This document shows, piece by piece, positions 24,850 to 33,926 of a DNA stretch of 64,000 nt. Position 1 is the stretch's first letter. Each line of letters opens with the position of its first letter. A model generated the notes under the pieces. The model made no database searches and was not told where the DNA came from. It was given only the letters and a program-made list of their open reading frames with translations. This DNA comes from Dethiosulfatarculus sandiegensis (lineage in GTDB: Bacteria > Desulfobacterota > Desulfarculia > Desulfarculales > Desulfarculaceae): NCBI RefSeq assembly GCF_000931935.2, contig NZ_AZAC01000012.1:1-64000 (forward strand), read 5' to 3'. Both the position numbers and the translations under genes were made by a program.

Positions 24850-26541
24850 ATGCAGGAAAAGAAAAACCACTACCAGGTATTGCGCAATAAGGTTCTGGCT
24901 CTATTAATTATTGTTCCCCTGATTCCCTTTATAGTCGCCCTGGCTATTGGTTACTCCTATTTCACAAAATCCCTGGAAAATAATAATGTCGACAAGATTA
25001 AAAGGATCGCCGAAGACCATCGCGCCATGATTCAGATGTTCTTGGACGAACGTAAGAGTGATCTGAATTTAATTGCAGAAACATATAGTTACCAGGAACT
25101 GATTCAACCGGATAACCTGGGGGCCGCACTTTTACTCCTCAAGGAAAAATCAGGTGCTTTTGTGGATCTGGGGCTTTTTGATGAAAAAGGCAACCATCTT
25201 GCCTATAAGGGGCCCTATAAATTAAGCGGTAAAAATTATGCCAAAGAACAATGGTTTAAGAAGGCCGTAACCTCACAATATTTTATCAGCGACGTGTTCC
25301 TGGGATTTCGCAGGATACCTCACTTCATAATCGCCATAACCCAAAAGAAAAACGGCCACACCTGGGTTCTCAGGGCAACCATTGACACATACCTGTTCAG
25401 CGAAATGGTTCGCAAGGTCCGCATAGGTAAAAGCGGTGAAGCTTATATCCTTAATAATGAAGGTATATTCCAGACCCTACGTCGTTCCGGCGGTGAGTTA
25501 CTCACCAAAAGCCCGGATGACGACAGCCTTTTGAAACCTCATCAGGGAACCATAAGCCTGCTTAAGGCAGACACAAAAGGCGAGGAATATCTCTACGCAA
25601 CCTGCTGGCTGAACGACGACAATTGGCTTCTGATTGTGCGTCAAGGCAAAGAAGATGCATTTCAGGCACTTAACGATGCCTCGATCCAGGTTATCCTGAT
25701 CTGCATCTTGGGCATAGTCTTCATTATAGGGCTTGCCTTTTATATAACAAATCGGCTTATCACCCAGATTGAAAAAGCCGAAACCGACAAGGAAAAACTG
25801 GATCAACAACTTATTGTGGCAGGCAGGCTGGCGGAGATAGGTGAGATGTCCGCCGGGTTTGCCCATGAGATCAATAACCCCCTCCAGGTTATCCGCGCCG
25901 AGCAAAAGCTCATGGAAACCATCATGCAGGAGATGGTTCAAAAGGGGGATTTACTTCAAGGTGAAGACCTTAACGAACTGATTGAATCCCTTAATCAAAT
26001 CCAGATACAGATCGATCGTTGCGCCCAAATTACTCAGTCAGTGCTCAAATTTGCCCGCAAAACAGACCCCAATCCCCAGAGGTTGAACCTGGCTGACTTT
26101 GTGGGCCAGGCCTCTTTACTTTTCAGTAAAAAGGCCCAAGTCAGCGGGGTTTCGTTGGAGCTTAAAAATACCAGTCAGCCCTGTTGGGTTAACGCCGATC
26201 CCGGTCAGTTGCAACAGGTGGTCCTAAACCTTTTGAACAATGCCTTTGACGCAGTGGAGGCAAAATACGGAGGCCAGGGAGAAGGACTGGTCACCGTAAA
26301 TGTGGAGGCTTTAGAAGCCCAGGCTCTTTTAAGTATTAAAGATAATGGAAAGGGGATTAATTCCGAAGATTTAAAACGTATATTCACCCCATTTTTCACC
26401 ACCAAGCCCGTGGGGCAAGGCACTGGCCTTGGCCTGCCGGTGTGCTACGGGATCGTGGAAAAAATGGGTGGAAGCATCAAGGTGCAAAGTACCTTGGGCA
26501 AAGGAAGCACCTTTATTATCACCCTGCCCCTCATAGACTGA
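24850..26541 (+). CDS. Sensor histidine kinase with a double-Cache-like periplasmic domain
   Basis: 563 residues. Membrane segment at about 14-37 (LALLIIVPLIPFIVALAIGY), a periplasmic Cache-type sensor to about 275, second membrane segment at about 279-299 (VILICILGIVFIIGLAFYI), linker helix, then HisKA with phospho-acceptor His339 (FAHEINNPLQ) and a HATPase_c domain (NLLNNAFDAVEA, DNGKGI, TGLGLPVCYGIV). Cache domains bind small carboxylates or amino acids outside the cell. The gene heads an operon with a receiver protein, a 43-aa membrane peptide and the N-terminal half of an SLC13 anion transporter, so it likely senses the transporter's substrate. Confidence 0.93.
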   Translation: MQEKKNHYQVLRNKVLALLIIVPLIPFIVALAIGYSYFTKSLENNNVDKIKRIAEDHRAMIQMFLDERKSDLNLIAETYSYQELIQPDNLGAALLLLKEKSGAFVDLGLFDEKGNHLAYKGPYKLSGKNYAKEQWFKKAVTSQYFISDVFLGFRRIPHFIIAITQKKNGHTWVLRATIDTYLFSEMVRKVRIGKSGEAYILNNEGIFQTLRRSGGELLTKSPDDDSLLKPHQGTISLLKADTKGEEYLYATCWLNDDNWLLIVRQGKEDAFQALNDASIQVILICILGIVFIIGLAFYITNRLITQIEKAETDKEKLDQQLIVAGRLAEIGEMSAGFAHEINNPLQVIRAEQKLMETIMQEMVQKGDLLQGEDLNELIESLNQIQIQIDRCAQITQSVLKFARKTDPNPQRLNLADFVGQASLLFSKKAQVSGVSLELKNTSQPCWVNADPGQLQQVVLNLLNNAFDAVEAKYGGQGEGLVTVNVEALEAQALLSIKDNGKGINSEDLKRIFTPFFTTKPVGQGTGLGLPVCYGIVEKMGGSIKVQSTLGKGSTFIITLPLID

Positions 26542-26572
26542 GAAAACACTCTTTGGGGAAAAGAGGTTTAAG

Positions 26573-26971
26573 GTGACAAGCCCAAAGATCCTTTTGGTTG
26601 ATGATGAAAAACGCTTGCTGAAAACCTTTGCCAAGCTGCTGGAGCGTCAAGGTTATGAAGTGCATTCAGCCCCGGACAGTCAAGAGGCCCTGGTTGTTTT
26701 GCAGGCACGGCAGATCGATGTGGTTGTGCTGGATATAAAAATGCCGGGCATGGGCGGACTGGAACTTTTGCAGACCATTAAACAGACCTGGCCGGGGATT
26801 CCGGTGATCATGCTCACCGGGCATGCCACCGTGGATTCGGCCTTGGCAGGTCTCAGACAGGGCGCCTTTGATTTCCTGATCAAACCGTGCCCCTTGGAAA
26901 CCTTATTGGAAAAAATTGAATTTGCCTTGGAGAGAAAATCACGAGGGAGACAACAGGTAGAAGAGCCCTGA
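26573..26971 (+). CDS. Stand-alone response-regulator receiver protein
   Basis: 132 residues from GTG 26573, six nt after GAGG. A single receiver domain: acidic pocket DDE near residue 10, phospho-acceptor D54 (VVVLDIKMPGMGG), switch residue in MLTGHAT and Lys in LIKPCP. No output domain. Starts 31 nt after the kinase, so it is its probable partner and may relay phosphate to another protein. The close similarity of IKMPGM...MLTGHA to the receiver-CBS protein at 13339 suggests they belong to one signalling set. Confidence 0.9.
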   Translation: MTSPKILLVDDEKRLLKTFAKLLERQGYEVHSAPDSQEALVVLQARQIDVVVLDIKMPGMGGLELLQTIKQTWPGIPVIMLTGHATVDSALAGLRQGAFDFLIKPCPLETLLEKIEFALERKSRGRQQVEEP

Positions 26972-26997
26972 CCGTTCACCCTAACAAGGCCTTGAAA

Positions 26998-27129
26998 ATG
27001 GCTGAGAAACACTTGAAAAACAAAAAATGGATATGGCGCTACAGTGCCAAGGCTGAAAGAAAGTTCTTTTTTTTCGCTGCCTTGGCTATGGCTGTCCTGA
27101 GCACTTTACTTGAGCACTTTAATTTTTGA
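26998..27129 (+). CDS. 43-aa single-helix membrane peptide
   Basis: ATG 26998 is 8 nt after AAGG. The peptide has a basic start (MAEKHLKNKKWIWRYSAKAERK) and one hydrophobic helix (FFFFAALAMAVLSTLL), ending EHFNF. It sits between the receiver and the transporter half in an operon otherwise without gaps, which argues it is real. Unknown family; possibly a small transporter or kinase partner. Confidence 0.55.
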   Translation: MAEKHLKNKKWIWRYSAKAERKFFFFAALAMAVLSTLLEHFNF

Positions 27130-27191
27130 GAAAGCTTGTTTGTGGGTAAAAAAAAAGATGTCCAACACGTTAGAAAAGGCGAGGTGCGAGT

Positions 27192-28037
27192 ATGACCCGG
27201 GACAATGCTCCGCAAAAACCAACCGGTTACGACAGATATGTCAACTGGAAGCTGTTCAGCATACCACTTGTTCTGTTTATTTTGATAATAATAATACCCA
27301 CGCCGGATTCAATGCTCCAGGTGGGTATAGAATATTCACTGGGGCCGGGATATGAGAAAACCTACCTGGCCAAAGAACTTTTTAATAATGAATTCGATGG
27401 ATTAACCCAGTGGCAGATGTACCTGGTCCAATTGATGGTGGCCAGTGAAAGCAAATCGGCCTACAGCAAGAAGGCTTTTTTAAAGAGAAATTTGAAGTGG
27501 GCGCACACCAATAAAATCAAGCTCTCCCAAGGGCAGCTACAGACCATCAAAGAACATGTAAAAAATATTGATTCCAAGAAGTTCGAGCAGCTTCTAAGCC
27601 GAGCCCATGAAATAAAGACAAAAGGTATAAATTATGATCAACTGACTCCTTTGGAAAGGAAAAAGGCAGACAGAGCCGGCTTTCATGTAAAGGCCGCAAT
27701 CGCCACGGTGGCCTTTGTGGTGCTTTGTTTTTTAACCGAGGCAATTCCCCTTCCCATGGTCGCTTTTTGTATCGGCCTGATCGCTATCTGCACCGGAATA
27801 GTCACCAGAAAAACCGTGGCATCGCTTTACTGGTCTGATGCGACCTGGTTCATCATGGGCAGCCTTATGTTTGCCACTGCCTTTGTCAAAACCGGGGGCG
27901 AAAGTGATCTCAATCTTACTGAGGCCAGGGGGTTGATCACAAAGCTGGCCCCCATGATTGCCCAGGCGCCGTCCTGGAAACTCTCTGAACTGCAGGCTGT
28001 GGTGGAAAGTAATTTGATTCCTGAAACCTATGCCTGA
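27192..28037 (+). CDS. N-terminal half of an SLC13/DASS anion transporter (split gene)
   Basis: 281 residues from ATG 27192 with GAGG seven nt upstream. First helix LFSIPLVLFILIIIIPTP, then a long hydrophilic insert, then the canonical DASS sequence VLCFLTEAIPLPMVAFCIGL and LYWSDATWFIMGSLMFATAFVKTG. In complete transporters the text continues with VDKRIALMMFGKL, but here it leaves homology and stops 45 residues later. That missing continuation is present at 14277-15602 on the other strand. It lacks both SNT substrate loops, so it cannot transport alone. Follows kinase, receiver and small peptide genes. Confidence 0.8.
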   Translation: MTRDNAPQKPTGYDRYVNWKLFSIPLVLFILIIIIPTPDSMLQVGIEYSLGPGYEKTYLAKELFNNEFDGLTQWQMYLVQLMVASESKSAYSKKAFLKRNLKWAHTNKIKLSQGQLQTIKEHVKNIDSKKFEQLLSRAHEIKTKGINYDQLTPLERKKADRAGFHVKAAIATVAFVVLCFLTEAIPLPMVAFCIGLIAICTGIVTRKTVASLYWSDATWFIMGSLMFATAFVKTGGESDLNLTEARGLITKLAPMIAQAPSWKLSELQAVVESNLIPETYA

Positions 28038-28159
28038 AAGGCTTATACCAGGCCTTTAGCAAAATCGGGTTCCCTGGTCCGGGACGCTGGACCATCCAAA
28101 CCATAGACGGTCGGTAGTTTATATAACCAGGCTCATATGACCGTCACCCCCCAGAACGA

Positions 28160-28200
28160 GCGGGCAAGGCTTATTCTCTAGCCTTGTCCGCTTTCCTTTT
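28160..28200 (+). terminator. Intrinsic terminator between the transporter half and recD2
   Basis: GCGGGCAAGGCT (28160-28171) pairs with AGCCTTGTCCGC (28180-28191; one G-T pair), followed by TTTCCTTTTT. The flanking genes converge here. Confidence 0.75.
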
Positions 28201-28262
28201 TGGTAAAGAGCTTTATCCGATAAAAGGCTCTGCCATAAGATTACTTTAATATTAAGATAAAT

Positions 28263-30419
28263 TTACTTTAAACTTGCCTGATAAAGCTTGCCCAGGGCCA
28301 CATCCAAGCGGGCATTGCGATGAATCGGCTGGTTTTCCCTTATGGCTCTTTTCAGGGCCTTGGCATCCCCCACCACCAAAACCAGCTTTTTACCCCTGGT
28401 CACGGCGGTGTAAAGCAGAGGCCGATTCAGCATGATGAAATGCTCCATGCCCAAGACCACCACCACAGCCGGATATTCGCTTCCCTGGGATTTATGAATG
28501 GTCACACAATAGGCCAGGATCAGGTCATCCAGTTCAGCCTGGGAATACTCGACCTCCCTGTCGCCCATGGCCACAACGCAACCGGCGTCCTCGCTTTTAA
28601 GCACAAAACCCAGATCTCCGTTAAAGACTTCCAGGTCGTAGTTATTACGCACCTGCATAACCTTGTCCCCAGCTTGAAATCCAACCGCTCCCCGGGAGGC
28701 GGGGTTAAGTTGCTCTCGCAGAATCTGGTTTAGATTACGGCAACCTAGGGTTCCCTTGTGCATGGGAGCCAACACCTGGATATCCCTGGCCGGATCAAAG
28801 CCGTAGTGGCCGGGCAACCTTTGGCAGACCAGGTCTTTCACCAAACGGGAATTTTTTTCCGGATCTTTTTGGTCTATAAAATAAAAATCCGATTCCGCGC
28901 CCTGACGAGGCAATTCAGGCATTTTGCCGTTCAGGATAAGGTGGGCGTTTTTGACCAAGAGGCCAGCCTGATCCTGACGGAAAATCTCGGTTATGCGAGC
29001 GGTTTTTATCACCTTGGAATCAATGATCTGGCGCAGCACCAAACCCGGTCCCACGCTTGGCAACTGGTCAGCGTCTCCCACCAGTATCAGCCTGCATTCC
29101 GGCCCAACCGCCTCGGCCAGGTTGGCCATTAACCAGATATCTATCATGGAAGACTCATCGACAACTAAAAGTTCAGCCTCCACAGGTCGGTTGGCATTTC
29201 GGGCAAAACGATTCTCTTTAGGGCTAAACTCCAGTAATCGATGCAAAGTCAAGGCGGTTTGACCGGTTGATTCGCTGAGCCTCTTGGCCGCCCGGCCAGT
29301 GGGCGCGGCCAGGGCCACGCTGAGTTCCATGCGCTTGGCAATGGTTATCAAGGCCTTGAGCAAAGTGGTTTTACCGGTGCCCGGGCCTCCGGTGAGTACG
29401 GCAAGGCCTGCGGTGAGCAACTTTGAAAGTGCTTTTTGCTGGGGCAAAGAGGGCTTGACCTTAAGCTGTCCAGACACCCAATCCACTGCCTTGGCCGCCC
29501 TTTGTTCAGACAAAAGGCCCGAATTTTTAGCGAGGCCGGCCAAGGTGTGAGCGGCTCTTTGCTCCAGGCTGTAGATGGAGCTTAAGTAAACCCTCTTAGC
29601 CTTTTCATCTTCTTCAACAGTTAATTTGAGCCCTACATGAAGTTTCACAAAACTCGGGCCCAAAAGCCCCCGGTCAACCTTGAGAATGTTGGCCGCGTTT
29701 TCCATGAGTTCCTCATAGGGTAAAAAAAGATGTCCCTGGTCCAGGGCCTGGGAAAGGGTGTGCAGAATCCCCGCCTCCAGACGGGAGGGATCGTCTTGGG
29801 CAATGCCCAGGCGGGAAGCAATTTGGTCGGCTGTGGCAAAACCAATGCCCCGCACATCAGCGGCCAGACGATGGGGCTGAGTTTTCATTATAGCCAGGGT
29901 GTTTCCCTTGTAATGTTTGTAAATCCTCAAGGCGGTCGAGGCCCCAATGCCGTGACCCTGTAAAAACACCATGGCATCTCTTAATACACCGTGGTCCTGA
30001 ACCGCCTTGGTTATGGATTCTGCCTTTTTATCACCAATACCAGGCACTTGGGCCAACATTTCCGGTTCTTCAAGTATTACTTCAACTGCCTTGGGGCCGA
30101 GGTGCTCCACAATGCGCTCGGCCAACTTGGGTCCCACTCCCTTTACCAGGCCGGAAGCGAGGTAGTTTTTCACACCCTCCTCGTCTGTGGGCAAACTCAC
30201 GGAAACACTCTCGACCTCCACCTGGGGGCCGAATTTGGGATGTAAGATGGATTTGCCTTTTACGGTTATTTCCTGGCCCTGATCCAGCCCGGGCATAATG
30301 CCCACTACCGTGAAAAGCCCCTGGGTAGTATCAAGCCGCGCCACGGTATAACCGTTTTCAGGATTATGAAAGGTAATCCTTTTTACGGTTCCGGTAAGGC
30401 TGGTGAGCTGGTTTTGCAT
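28263..30419 (-). CDS. recD2: RecD2-type ATP-dependent 5'-3' DNA helicase
   Basis: 718 residues. N-terminal OB-like part (GTVKRITFHNPENGYTVARL, the RecD2 signature), helix-hairpin-helix repeats (ASGLVKGVGPKLAERIVEHL, VPGIGDKKAESI), then the SF1B helicase: Walker A VLTGGPGTGKTTLLKAL, Walker B LLVVDESSMID, LILVGDADQLPSVGPG, and the C-terminal motifs VTIHKSQGSEYP and LYTAVTRGKK. RecD2 unwinds DNA in repair. The ATG directly follows the stop of the AddA-like gene, so the two are translationally coupled, unusual since RecD2 commonly stands outside AddAB operons. Confidence 0.93.
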   Translation of the reverse strand: MQNQLTSLTGTVKRITFHNPENGYTVARLDTTQGLFTVVGIMPGLDQGQEITVKGKSILHPKFGPQVEVESVSVSLPTDEEGVKNYLASGLVKGVGPKLAERIVEHLGPKAVEVILEEPEMLAQVPGIGDKKAESITKAVQDHGVLRDAMVFLQGHGIGASTALRIYKHYKGNTLAIMKTQPHRLAADVRGIGFATADQIASRLGIAQDDPSRLEAGILHTLSQALDQGHLFLPYEELMENAANILKVDRGLLGPSFVKLHVGLKLTVEEDEKAKRVYLSSIYSLEQRAAHTLAGLAKNSGLLSEQRAAKAVDWVSGQLKVKPSLPQQKALSKLLTAGLAVLTGGPGTGKTTLLKALITIAKRMELSVALAAPTGRAAKRLSESTGQTALTLHRLLEFSPKENRFARNANRPVEAELLVVDESSMIDIWLMANLAEAVGPECRLILVGDADQLPSVGPGLVLRQIIDSKVIKTARITEIFRQDQAGLLVKNAHLILNGKMPELPRQGAESDFYFIDQKDPEKNSRLVKDLVCQRLPGHYGFDPARDIQVLAPMHKGTLGCRNLNQILREQLNPASRGAVGFQAGDKVMQVRNNYDLEVFNGDLGFVLKSEDAGCVVAMGDREVEYSQAELDDLILAYCVTIHKSQGSEYPAVVVVLGMEHFIMLNRPLLYTAVTRGKKLVLVVGDAKALKRAIRENQPIHRNARLDVALGKLYQASLK

Positions 30420-33400
30420 TTATTCCGCCCCCTTGCCCCGGCAAAAACCACTTTTTTGCAAAGGACAGGCAGCAGAACAAAGAGGAGAAACCGGCAAGGT
30501 CCAGGGGTCTGCGTTTAAGGGAATGCGGCTGATGCCTGAAGCGGCTGCCAGGAGATTCTGTTCCAGTTTTTTAAGATAAGCCTCATTGCAATCAAGGGAA
30601 AGCAGGGTTCCCCCCTTGGAGTTCAAATAACAAAGCCTGGTTTCAGGCGGGTTGGAAGGATCTGTCCTGCCCAGAGCCAGGGCATAAATACCCAGCTGGG
30701 TCTGATAGTTCTCCGGATGCACCGCCTCGCTCACCTTGTAATCCACAATAAGGTGTCGGCCGGGCCGCACCAGGACCAGGTCAAACTCCCCTATCACCTC
30801 CAGGTCCGGGCATGCGCCATTACCTTTTAAGTAAAGCCTGAACCCTTGCTCCCTGAAGAGGTGTTCTTCCGGAAATTCATTAATAATATCCGGAAGATCT
30901 GTTTCCCAAGCCTTTAAAGCCAAATCCTTGGCCCGCTGAACTTCCAGCTCTGACGCCTGTCCGCACAGGGCCATCTGATCAGCCGCCTGTTTCAATGAAT
31001 CCGGCCCGTTGGAAAAACGGGCGTTTTCAAGCAATTTGTGCACCAGGCTGCCAATACGGGCCCCCTGGGAAGGTTCTCCGTTTCCATTAATATTTACAGC
31101 TAATTGGGCAGTATCAAGCCCCCATCTTCTGGTAAAAAAATACAGCCTTTGACAATGGAGAAAATTTTCCAGGCTGGAGACGGATTCAGTAATCAGGTTG
31201 GGGGCGGGCTGGTTATCTTGCAGGCAATGATCAATTATTTCAACTGCATGTCCCGTGCATTCCCCGGCCGGATCCATCGGTGTATCTCCCGAATCGATCA
31301 TATGGCCGGGATCTTTATCCTCAAATAAGATTTCCAGGTCATCCACAGACACCTGCCGGGTCAGTTCGTCTGCAAGCACAAATTCCGAGACCCATTTGCT
31401 CCACAGACCGGACCTGCCCTTTTCCTTTTCCCGGAACAAAAAAACCAGTTTTTCCATGGCCCTGGTGCAGGCCACATAGAAAAGACGAGCCGATTCCGCC
31501 TCATAAACAGCCTTTTGTCTATTGGCCAATTTAGCATATATAGACGATTTGATTACTTCACCAGTGTCAAAATCCAGGGGGTTAATTGCGAAAATTCCTT
31601 GGGGCAAGGGGCTCGGCAGACTGTTCCCCTGGTTTATGGTGGAGTCCAGGTCCGCCAGAATCACCACATCAAACTCAAGTCCCTTGGCCTGATGCACGGT
31701 CATGAACCGCACCACTTGGGCCTCTTCTCCCATCAATGGGGCCTGGGGCTCTTGGCCGGGATTTTCCAGGCGTTCACCCAGCCAGACCAGAAAATCTTCC
31801 ACACAACCGGTCGGACCTGATTGCGCCTCCCTGGCCATTTCCAATAATTTACGGATATTGGCTATTTTTTGCTCACCATCCGGGTCTGCAGCCAATAGGG
31901 GAATAACATCCGTTTCAGCCAGGATGTTTTCCATTATGGCATAAGGCGACATACGCCTGATTAGAGGAGACCATTTCTTAAATATATTTAAGGCCTTGTC
32001 CCAGCGGTCAGCTTGTTCTCCCTCCAGGGTGGAGCTCAGGTTCAAACCCGATTTCATGGCCTGCGGCATCAGGCAGCCTTGCTTAGCCGACCCGGCCCGC
32101 AAGGCAACCAAAGCCTCGTCGCTCAACCCTAGAAGCCCTGAGCGCAGAAATCCACAGAGCGCCAAATCGTCTTCCGGGTGAAGCAGGCTTTGCAGGGCCA
32201 GGTAAATATCTGAAATTTCCTGGCAAGCAAAAAAGCCCCTGCCCTTGACCGTATAGAATCCAACCCCCTGTTTGCGCAAGGCGTCTTCATACACATTGAC
32301 AGAGGTTAGTTTAGTTAACAATACCGCAATATTACCGGGGTTTACACCTTGATTTAAAACCAAATCCTTAAGATATAATGCCAGGGCCCCGGCCTCCAGG
32401 GTGCGCCATTTATCCGCCTTTGCCTCAGGGGGAGCTGTTATTTTTACTACCTCCAGAGGGTGATCCAGCCCCTCTTGCTTTTGCCTGGCCGGGTTTTGGG
32501 CGTCATCCGGCCTAAAGTTAAGGTAGAGTCTCAGAAGTTCCGGGTCATCCAAGGAATGGGCAGAAAAAACCTTTTCAAACAGGCGGTTAAAGAAATAGAC
32601 CAGCTCATGGCAGGTGCGATAATTATTAGGCAGGGCTTCCACTTTTCCGACCCCTGCCTCAAATTCGGTCATGGTCTGGCTGAACTGCCCCACATCCGCC
32701 CCCCTAAAGGCATAGATGGATTGCTTACGGTCTCCCACAACCAGCAACCTGGGCAAGGGGGCGTCCTGATCCGCGCTATCAGGATCCAAAGGCTCTTCAA
32801 GACCAGCCAGAAACCGCATAAGATCGCCCTGAACCGGGTTTACATCCTGAAATTCATCGACCAAAAGCGCCTGGAAACGCTGCCTTAGAATAAAAAGCAC
32901 CTCCGGCCTGGTCTCAAGCAGGGTCTTGGCTTTCAGCAGAAGATGATCAAAGGAAAGGGCCGCCCTGCCGGCCAACTCTTTTTCCAGGGCAAGGTCCACC
33001 TTGGCAAGCAGCTCAAGTGCGTTTCCGGTCAACTGGGCCGACATGGGCACTGCAATCAAAAGTTTCAGTTCCTGCAGAGCTTCAATGGCCGGTCTGCGCA
33101 GTTCATTTGTCTTGCCCCAGTTTCCCTTGAGCAGGGGTTCCAGCTCGTTAAGCCTGTTCAGGTTAAGGACCGATGCGTCCTTATCCAGGCCTAGCTCCCT
33201 GCATCTGGCCAGCAGTTTATCCAGCTTAACCAAAAACTTGGCCTTACTCTTGGCCAACTCGCCGATGCGGGCGTCGGCCAATTCATTTATGCTCAGGCAA
33301 AATTGCCTGCCAAGCTCCTGTTGTCTGGTTTCCTCATCCGCATGGGCCTGTTGGGTGGCATCCAAAGCCTGACGGGGGCGTACCCCCAAGGTAGTCAGAT

Positions 33401-33926
33401 GATGATAAAACTCCGCCAACAACCCGGAGAGTCCATAAGACCCGTTAAGGGATTTCTGGGCCAGCAGCCTGTCGAGAAGCCCTTCGGGAGCAACCAATTC
33501 CGTGCGCAGCACCTCCTGGATGACTTCTTCCAAAAGCTCCGCAAACTCGTTTTGATCCAGAATCCTGAAATCAGGGTCCAGGCCCATGGCCGCACCAAAC
33601 TCCATTAAAAGCCTGCGGCAAAAACTGTGGATAGTGCTGATAGGCGCCCATTCCACCTGGGCCAGCATGCCCTGCCAGTCCGGGTTATGGGGCTTTCCTT
33701 GAGATTTCGCTGCCAATTCGGCTAGTTGAGAGGCCACCCTGGCCCGCATTTCATTGGCCGCTTTTTCGGTGAAGGTTATGGCCACCACCTGGTTGGGTTG
33801 CAGGGCCTGGTGCTCACCCGCTCCGGTTAAAAGCCCCAGATAGGTCTCCACCAGGCGTCTGGTCTTGCCTGCGCCTGCCCCGGCTGTTATACACAACCTG
33901 TTTTCCAGGACTGGATAATCAGCCAT
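30420..33926 (-). CDS. addA: AddA-like helicase-nuclease subunit
   Basis: 1168 residues from ATG 33926, which overlaps the AddB stop by 8 nt. UvrD/SF1A helicase: Walker A CITAGAGAGKTRRLVE, QVVAITFTEKAANEMRAR, Walker B ALLVDEFQDVNPVQ, VVGDRKQSIYAFRGAD, VRFMTVHQAKGLEFDVV, LFYVACTRAMEKL. C-terminal PD-(D/E)XK nuclease: GEFDLVLVRPGRHLIVDYKV. It also has Cys in LHCQRLYFF and a late CSAACPLQKSGFC cluster, reminiscent of the 4Fe-4S set known from AddB. With AddB it should process double-strand breaks for RecA loading. Confidence 0.9.
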   Translation of the reverse strand: MADYPVLENRLCITAGAGAGKTRRLVETYLGLLTGAGEHQALQPNQVVAITFTEKAANEMRARVASQLAELAAKSQGKPHNPDWQGMLAQVEWAPISTIHSFCRRLLMEFGAAMGLDPDFRILDQNEFAELLEEVIQEVLRTELVAPEGLLDRLLAQKSLNGSYGLSGLLAEFYHHLTTLGVRPRQALDATQQAHADEETRQQELGRQFCLSINELADARIGELAKSKAKFLVKLDKLLARCRELGLDKDASVLNLNRLNELEPLLKGNWGKTNELRRPAIEALQELKLLIAVPMSAQLTGNALELLAKVDLALEKELAGRAALSFDHLLLKAKTLLETRPEVLFILRQRFQALLVDEFQDVNPVQGDLMRFLAGLEEPLDPDSADQDAPLPRLLVVGDRKQSIYAFRGADVGQFSQTMTEFEAGVGKVEALPNNYRTCHELVYFFNRLFEKVFSAHSLDDPELLRLYLNFRPDDAQNPARQKQEGLDHPLEVVKITAPPEAKADKWRTLEAGALALYLKDLVLNQGVNPGNIAVLLTKLTSVNVYEDALRKQGVGFYTVKGRGFFACQEISDIYLALQSLLHPEDDLALCGFLRSGLLGLSDEALVALRAGSAKQGCLMPQAMKSGLNLSSTLEGEQADRWDKALNIFKKWSPLIRRMSPYAIMENILAETDVIPLLAADPDGEQKIANIRKLLEMAREAQSGPTGCVEDFLVWLGERLENPGQEPQAPLMGEEAQVVRFMTVHQAKGLEFDVVILADLDSTINQGNSLPSPLPQGIFAINPLDFDTGEVIKSSIYAKLANRQKAVYEAESARLFYVACTRAMEKLVFLFREKEKGRSGLWSKWVSEFVLADELTRQVSVDDLEILFEDKDPGHMIDSGDTPMDPAGECTGHAVEIIDHCLQDNQPAPNLITESVSSLENFLHCQRLYFFTRRWGLDTAQLAVNINGNGEPSQGARIGSLVHKLLENARFSNGPDSLKQAADQMALCGQASELEVQRAKDLALKAWETDLPDIINEFPEEHLFREQGFRLYLKGNGACPDLEVIGEFDLVLVRPGRHLIVDYKVSEAVHPENYQTQLGIYALALGRTDPSNPPETRLCYLNSKGGTLLSLDCNEAYLKKLEQNLLAAASGISRIPLNADPWTLPVSPLCSAACPLQKSGFCRGKGAE

